Below are positions 6,866 through 8,721 of a DNA stretch of 8,721 bases, piece by piece. Position numbers and translations under genes: made by a program. A model generated the notes under the pieces. That model made no database searches. It was not told the origin of the DNA and saw only the letters and a list, made by a program, of their open reading frames with translations. Location: NCBI GenBank assembly GCA_017743275.1, contig JAGHZG010000048.1, positions 1-8,721 on the forward strand, in the 5' to 3' direction. Source of the stretch: Chloroflexota bacterium (lineage in GTDB: Bacteria; Chloroflexota; Anaerolineae; B4-G1; DUEL01). Position 1 is the stretch's first letter, and the number at the start of each line of letters is the position of its first letter.

Positions 6866-8305
6866 ATGGGCGTCACGACCTTCAATCCGACCTGGCTTCT
6901 CTCCATCCTGCCGGAAATTCTCCTGCTCGCCCTGTCCATCGTCGTGCTGGGGATTGACCTGGCCCTGCCGGCGGAGCGGAAGCGGATGCTGGGGCTCTGG
7001 ACGGCGGCCGGCCTCATCGTCATCTTGGCGGTGGTGTTGCTGGCGCCCCTGCCCACCGGCCCGGCCTTCGGCGGTGTAGTGCGGATAGACGGTGTCGCCC
7101 AGGTTTTCCGCGCGGTGTTCCTGCTGGGCGGCATCCTGGTGGCGCTGATGTCTATGGACTTCCAGCCGTTGCGGCAGGACGGGCCGTACTACGGCCTGCT
7201 GCTCTTCTCGCTATTAGGGATGTCGCTGATGGCGGTCGCTGAGAATCTGGTGATGCTCTACGTGGCGATGGAGTTGACCGGCATCAGCGCCTATGTCCTG
7301 GTCAGTTACATGCGGGAGACACCGCAGTCGGCGGAGGCGGGGATGAAGTATTTCCTGTTCGGGGCCTTCAGTTCGGCGGTGATGCTCTACGGCTTCTCCT
7401 GGCTCTACGCCTTGGCGGGCGGGACGGGGTACGGTCAGTTGGCGCAGGCGATGCGGTTCATCCCCTTCCCGCTGGCGGTGCTGGCCTTCCTGATGGTGCT
7501 GGTGGGCTTCGGGTTCAAGGTGGCGATGGTGCCCATGCACTTCTGGGCGCCCGATGTCTACCAGGGTGCGCCGACGCCGATCACGGCGTTCCTCTCTGTG
7601 GGCTCCAAGGCGGCGGGGTTCGCGGTGCTCCTGCGGGCGCTGCGGTTCCTCTTCCCCGCGCTGGAGCCGACCTGGGTGGTGCTTCTGGTTGCCATCTCTA
7701 TGGTGACGATGACGCTGGGCAACACCTTCGCGGTCTGGCAGAAGAACATCAAGCGGCTGCTGGCCTACTCCAGCATCGCCCAGGCCGGATACGTCCTCAT
7801 CGGCGTGGCGGCGGCCTCGCAGATAGGGGTGGCGTCGGCAGCCTTTTATCTCATCATCTACACGGTGATGAACGTGGCCGCGTTCGCCGTGGTGGTGCTG
7901 GTCTCCAACCTGACCGGGAGTGAGGATGTGGAGAGTTTCTCCGGTCTGGCCCGGCGGTCGTCGTTCCTGGGGTGGAGTCTGATGCTGGCGCTCTTCTCGC
8001 TGGGGGGCGTGCCGCCCTTCGGCGGGTTCGTGGGGAAGTTGCTCATCTTTGCCGGCGCGATCCAGAGCGGCCTCATCGCGCTGACGGTGGTGGGTGTGGT
8101 CAACGTCGTCATCGGCCTGTACTACTACCTGAACGTGGTGAAGGTGGTCTTTGAGCGTCGATCTGAGCAGGAGCAGGAACCGCTGGAGGTGCCGGCGCCT
8201 TCTAAATGGGTGCTGGGCTTCACGATGGCGGCGATTGTCCTGCTGGGCATTCTGGCCTATCCGGTCTACCAGTGGGTGTGGCAGGCCAGCGCGGGGTGGT
8301 TCTGA
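6866..8305 (+). CDS. nuoN: NADH:quinone oxidoreductase subunit N
   Basis: NuoN is the antiporter-like subunit closest to NuoK in the membrane arm of complex I. The 479-residue product has the normal length and a complete set of key residues: Glu136 (VAMELTG, TM5), Lys218 (GFGFKVAMVPMH, TM7), Lys248 (SVGSKAAGF, TM8) and Lys391 (GFVGKLLIF, TM12), corresponding to E. coli Glu133, Lys217, Lys247 and Lys395. The ATG begins directly after the nuoM2 TAG with no gap and is preceded by GGGAGGTG at 6853-6860, so the two genes are probably translationally coupled. It is the last nuo gene here, as in most operons; the following sequence is a purine-rich repeat and then a broken antitoxin gene. Confidence 0.98.
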   Translation: MGVTTFNPTWLLSILPEILLLALSIVVLGIDLALPAERKRMLGLWTAAGLIVILAVVLLAPLPTGPAFGGVVRIDGVAQVFRAVFLLGGILVALMSMDFQPLRQDGPYYGLLLFSLLGMSLMAVAENLVMLYVAMELTGISAYVLVSYMRETPQSAEAGMKYFLFGAFSSAVMLYGFSWLYALAGGTGYGQLAQAMRFIPFPLAVLAFLMVLVGFGFKVAMVPMHFWAPDVYQGAPTPITAFLSVGSKAAGFAVLLRALRFLFPALEPTWVVLLVAISMVTMTLGNTFAVWQKNIKRLLAYSSIAQAGYVLIGVAAASQIGVASAAFYLIIYTVMNVAAFAVVVLVSNLTGSEDVESFSGLARRSSFLGWSLMLALFSLGGVPPFGGFVGKLLIFAGAIQSGLIALTVVGVVNVVIGLYYYLNVVKVVFERRSEQEQEPLEVPAPSKWVLGFTMAAIVLLGILAYPVYQWVWQASAGWF

Positions 8306-8307
8306 CC

Positions 8308-8441
8308 GGGAGCAGGGAGCAGAGGGGCGGAGGAGCAGAGGAGAGAGGAGCGGAGGAGCAGAGGAGCAGAGGAGCGGAGGAGCAGAGGAGCAGAGGAGCG
8401 GAGGAGTAGAGGAGCAGAGGAGCGGAGGAGCAGAGGAGCAG
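8308..8441 (+). repeat. Purine-rich tandem repeat, 8-base monomer with 24-base higher-order unit
   Basis: Directly after nuoN the + strand becomes almost purely G and A with spaced C. From 8328 it resolves into 8-base monomers, CGGAGGAG or CAGAGGAG, grouped as one CGG-type followed by two CAG-type monomers, a 24-base unit. Four full units are seen (starting at 8328, 8351, 8375 and 8399) plus a partial fifth from 8423. The first unit lacks one base (8344-8350) and the fourth has TAGAGGAG at 8407-8414. An irregular lead-in of GGGAGCA-type repeats covers 8308-8327. The array is translatable but shows no sign of being a gene. Closely spaced GG pairs could favour G-quadruplex or triplex structure; that is inference. 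Confidence 0.9.
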
Positions 8442-8459
8442 GGAACTCGGAGAGATGGT

Positions 8460-8699
8460 ATGAGCGCGATCAGTGTGCGGCTACCATAATCCCTTCATAA
8501 AGCAGTCCGGGCGCTGGCAAGGAGAGAGCGGGTTTCCGTGAACCAGTTTATTGCAATGGCCCTAGCGGAAAAAGTGTCGGCATTGATGACGGCTGACTGG
8601 CTGGAGGAACGGGCCCGGCGCGGCGACCGCACGAAGTTTGAGCGGGCTCTGGCCAAAGTGCCAGATGGTGAGCCGCTGGAGGCAGACTGCCTTCTATAA
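8460..8699 (+). pseudogene. HicB/CopG-like ribbon-helix-helix antitoxin interrupted by one in-frame stop
   Basis: Read as one frame, this 80-codon stretch encodes a ribbon-helix-helix antitoxin: strand MSAISVRLP (codons 1-9), then TAA at 8487-8489, then helix A SLHKAVRALARRERV, helix B SVNQFIAMALAEKVSALMT, and a tail with GDRTKFERALAKVP, typical of proteins annotated as HicB-family antitoxins. The ATG has GGAGAG at 8449-8454 with 5 bases between. The stop lies exactly between strand and helix A, where relatives usually have an acidic or polar residue, so one base change (for example GAA to TAA) would explain it. Restart at GTG 8538, with GGAGAG at 8521-8526, would give 53 residues but lose the DNA-contacting strand. 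No toxin partner is seen before the window ends. Confidence 0.78.
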
Positions 8700-8721
8700 G
8701 ATGGTCTCTGGGGATCCGGGG

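Noticed and set aside
8328..8441. CRISPR array
   Set aside because: The repeats are contiguous short monomers with no unique spacers.
8455..8487. Inverted repeat ATGGTA / TACCAT around the broken antitoxin start
   Set aside because: Six-base arms with a 21-base loop are weak, there is no T-tract, and such a match is not unusual by chance.
8151..8489. Frame running from the end of nuoN through the repeat to the antitoxin TAA
   Set aside because: Only its last nine codons (MSAISVRLP) look like a protein; the rest is a phase shadow of nuoN plus translated repeat.
8701..8721. ATG at 8701 as start of a following toxin gene
   Set aside because: Only seven codons are visible (MVSGDPG), they lack a PIN-type start, and the nearest GGAGG is 18 bases away.

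Overview
The window carries the 3' part of a respiratory complex I (nuo, NADH:quinone oxidoreductase) operon, all on the + strand, in the order nuoK, nuoL, nuoM, a second divergent nuoM, nuoN. These genes are GC-rich (one counted 60-base line of nuoK is 65% G+C). Two nuoM genes in the cluster, the protein style and the purine-rich spacer repeat suggest a Chloroflexota (Anaerolineae-like) bacterium. That assignment is inference from memory of such genomes; nothing in the window is taxonomically decisive.

Every gene that is not a nuo gene looks like a piece of a toxin-antitoxin (TA) system, and each sits at a junction between or beside nuo genes. Positions 2-244 hold the C-terminal part of a HepT-type toxin whose stop codon overlaps the nuoK start. 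Positions 2735-3398 hold an intact VapB/VapC-type pair between nuoL and the first nuoM. Positions 5007-5370 hold a UPF0175 antitoxin-like gene followed by a 27-codon remnant of its usual PIN-like partner, between the two nuoM genes. After nuoN come a purine-rich tandem repeat (about 8308-8441) and a ribbon-helix-helix antitoxin gene broken by one in-frame TAA (8460-8699). The TA cargo therefore ranges from intact to badly decayed, while all five nuo genes stay open and closely spaced.

The complex I itself is unusual. NuoL (696 aa) is longer than the roughly 613 aa E. coli protein, and its C-terminal lateral-helix region contains what looks like a 31-residue internal duplication. Together with the second NuoM this fits the described '2M' type of complex I, which has an extra antiporter-like subunit and a longer NuoL lateral helix. 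The first NuoM keeps all the expected channel residues. The second lacks the TM7 lysine, the TM4 glutamate and the histidine that follows the TM7 lysine, and its TM8 lysine is shifted by one position, so its pumping role is open.

Functionally, NuoK, L, M, M' and N would form most of the membrane arm. The TA genes lie in the same transcription direction with short gaps or overlaps, so they are probably co-transcribed with the respiratory genes. I see no convincing terminator or promoter inside the cluster, and no RNA gene, CRISPR array or insertion sequence.
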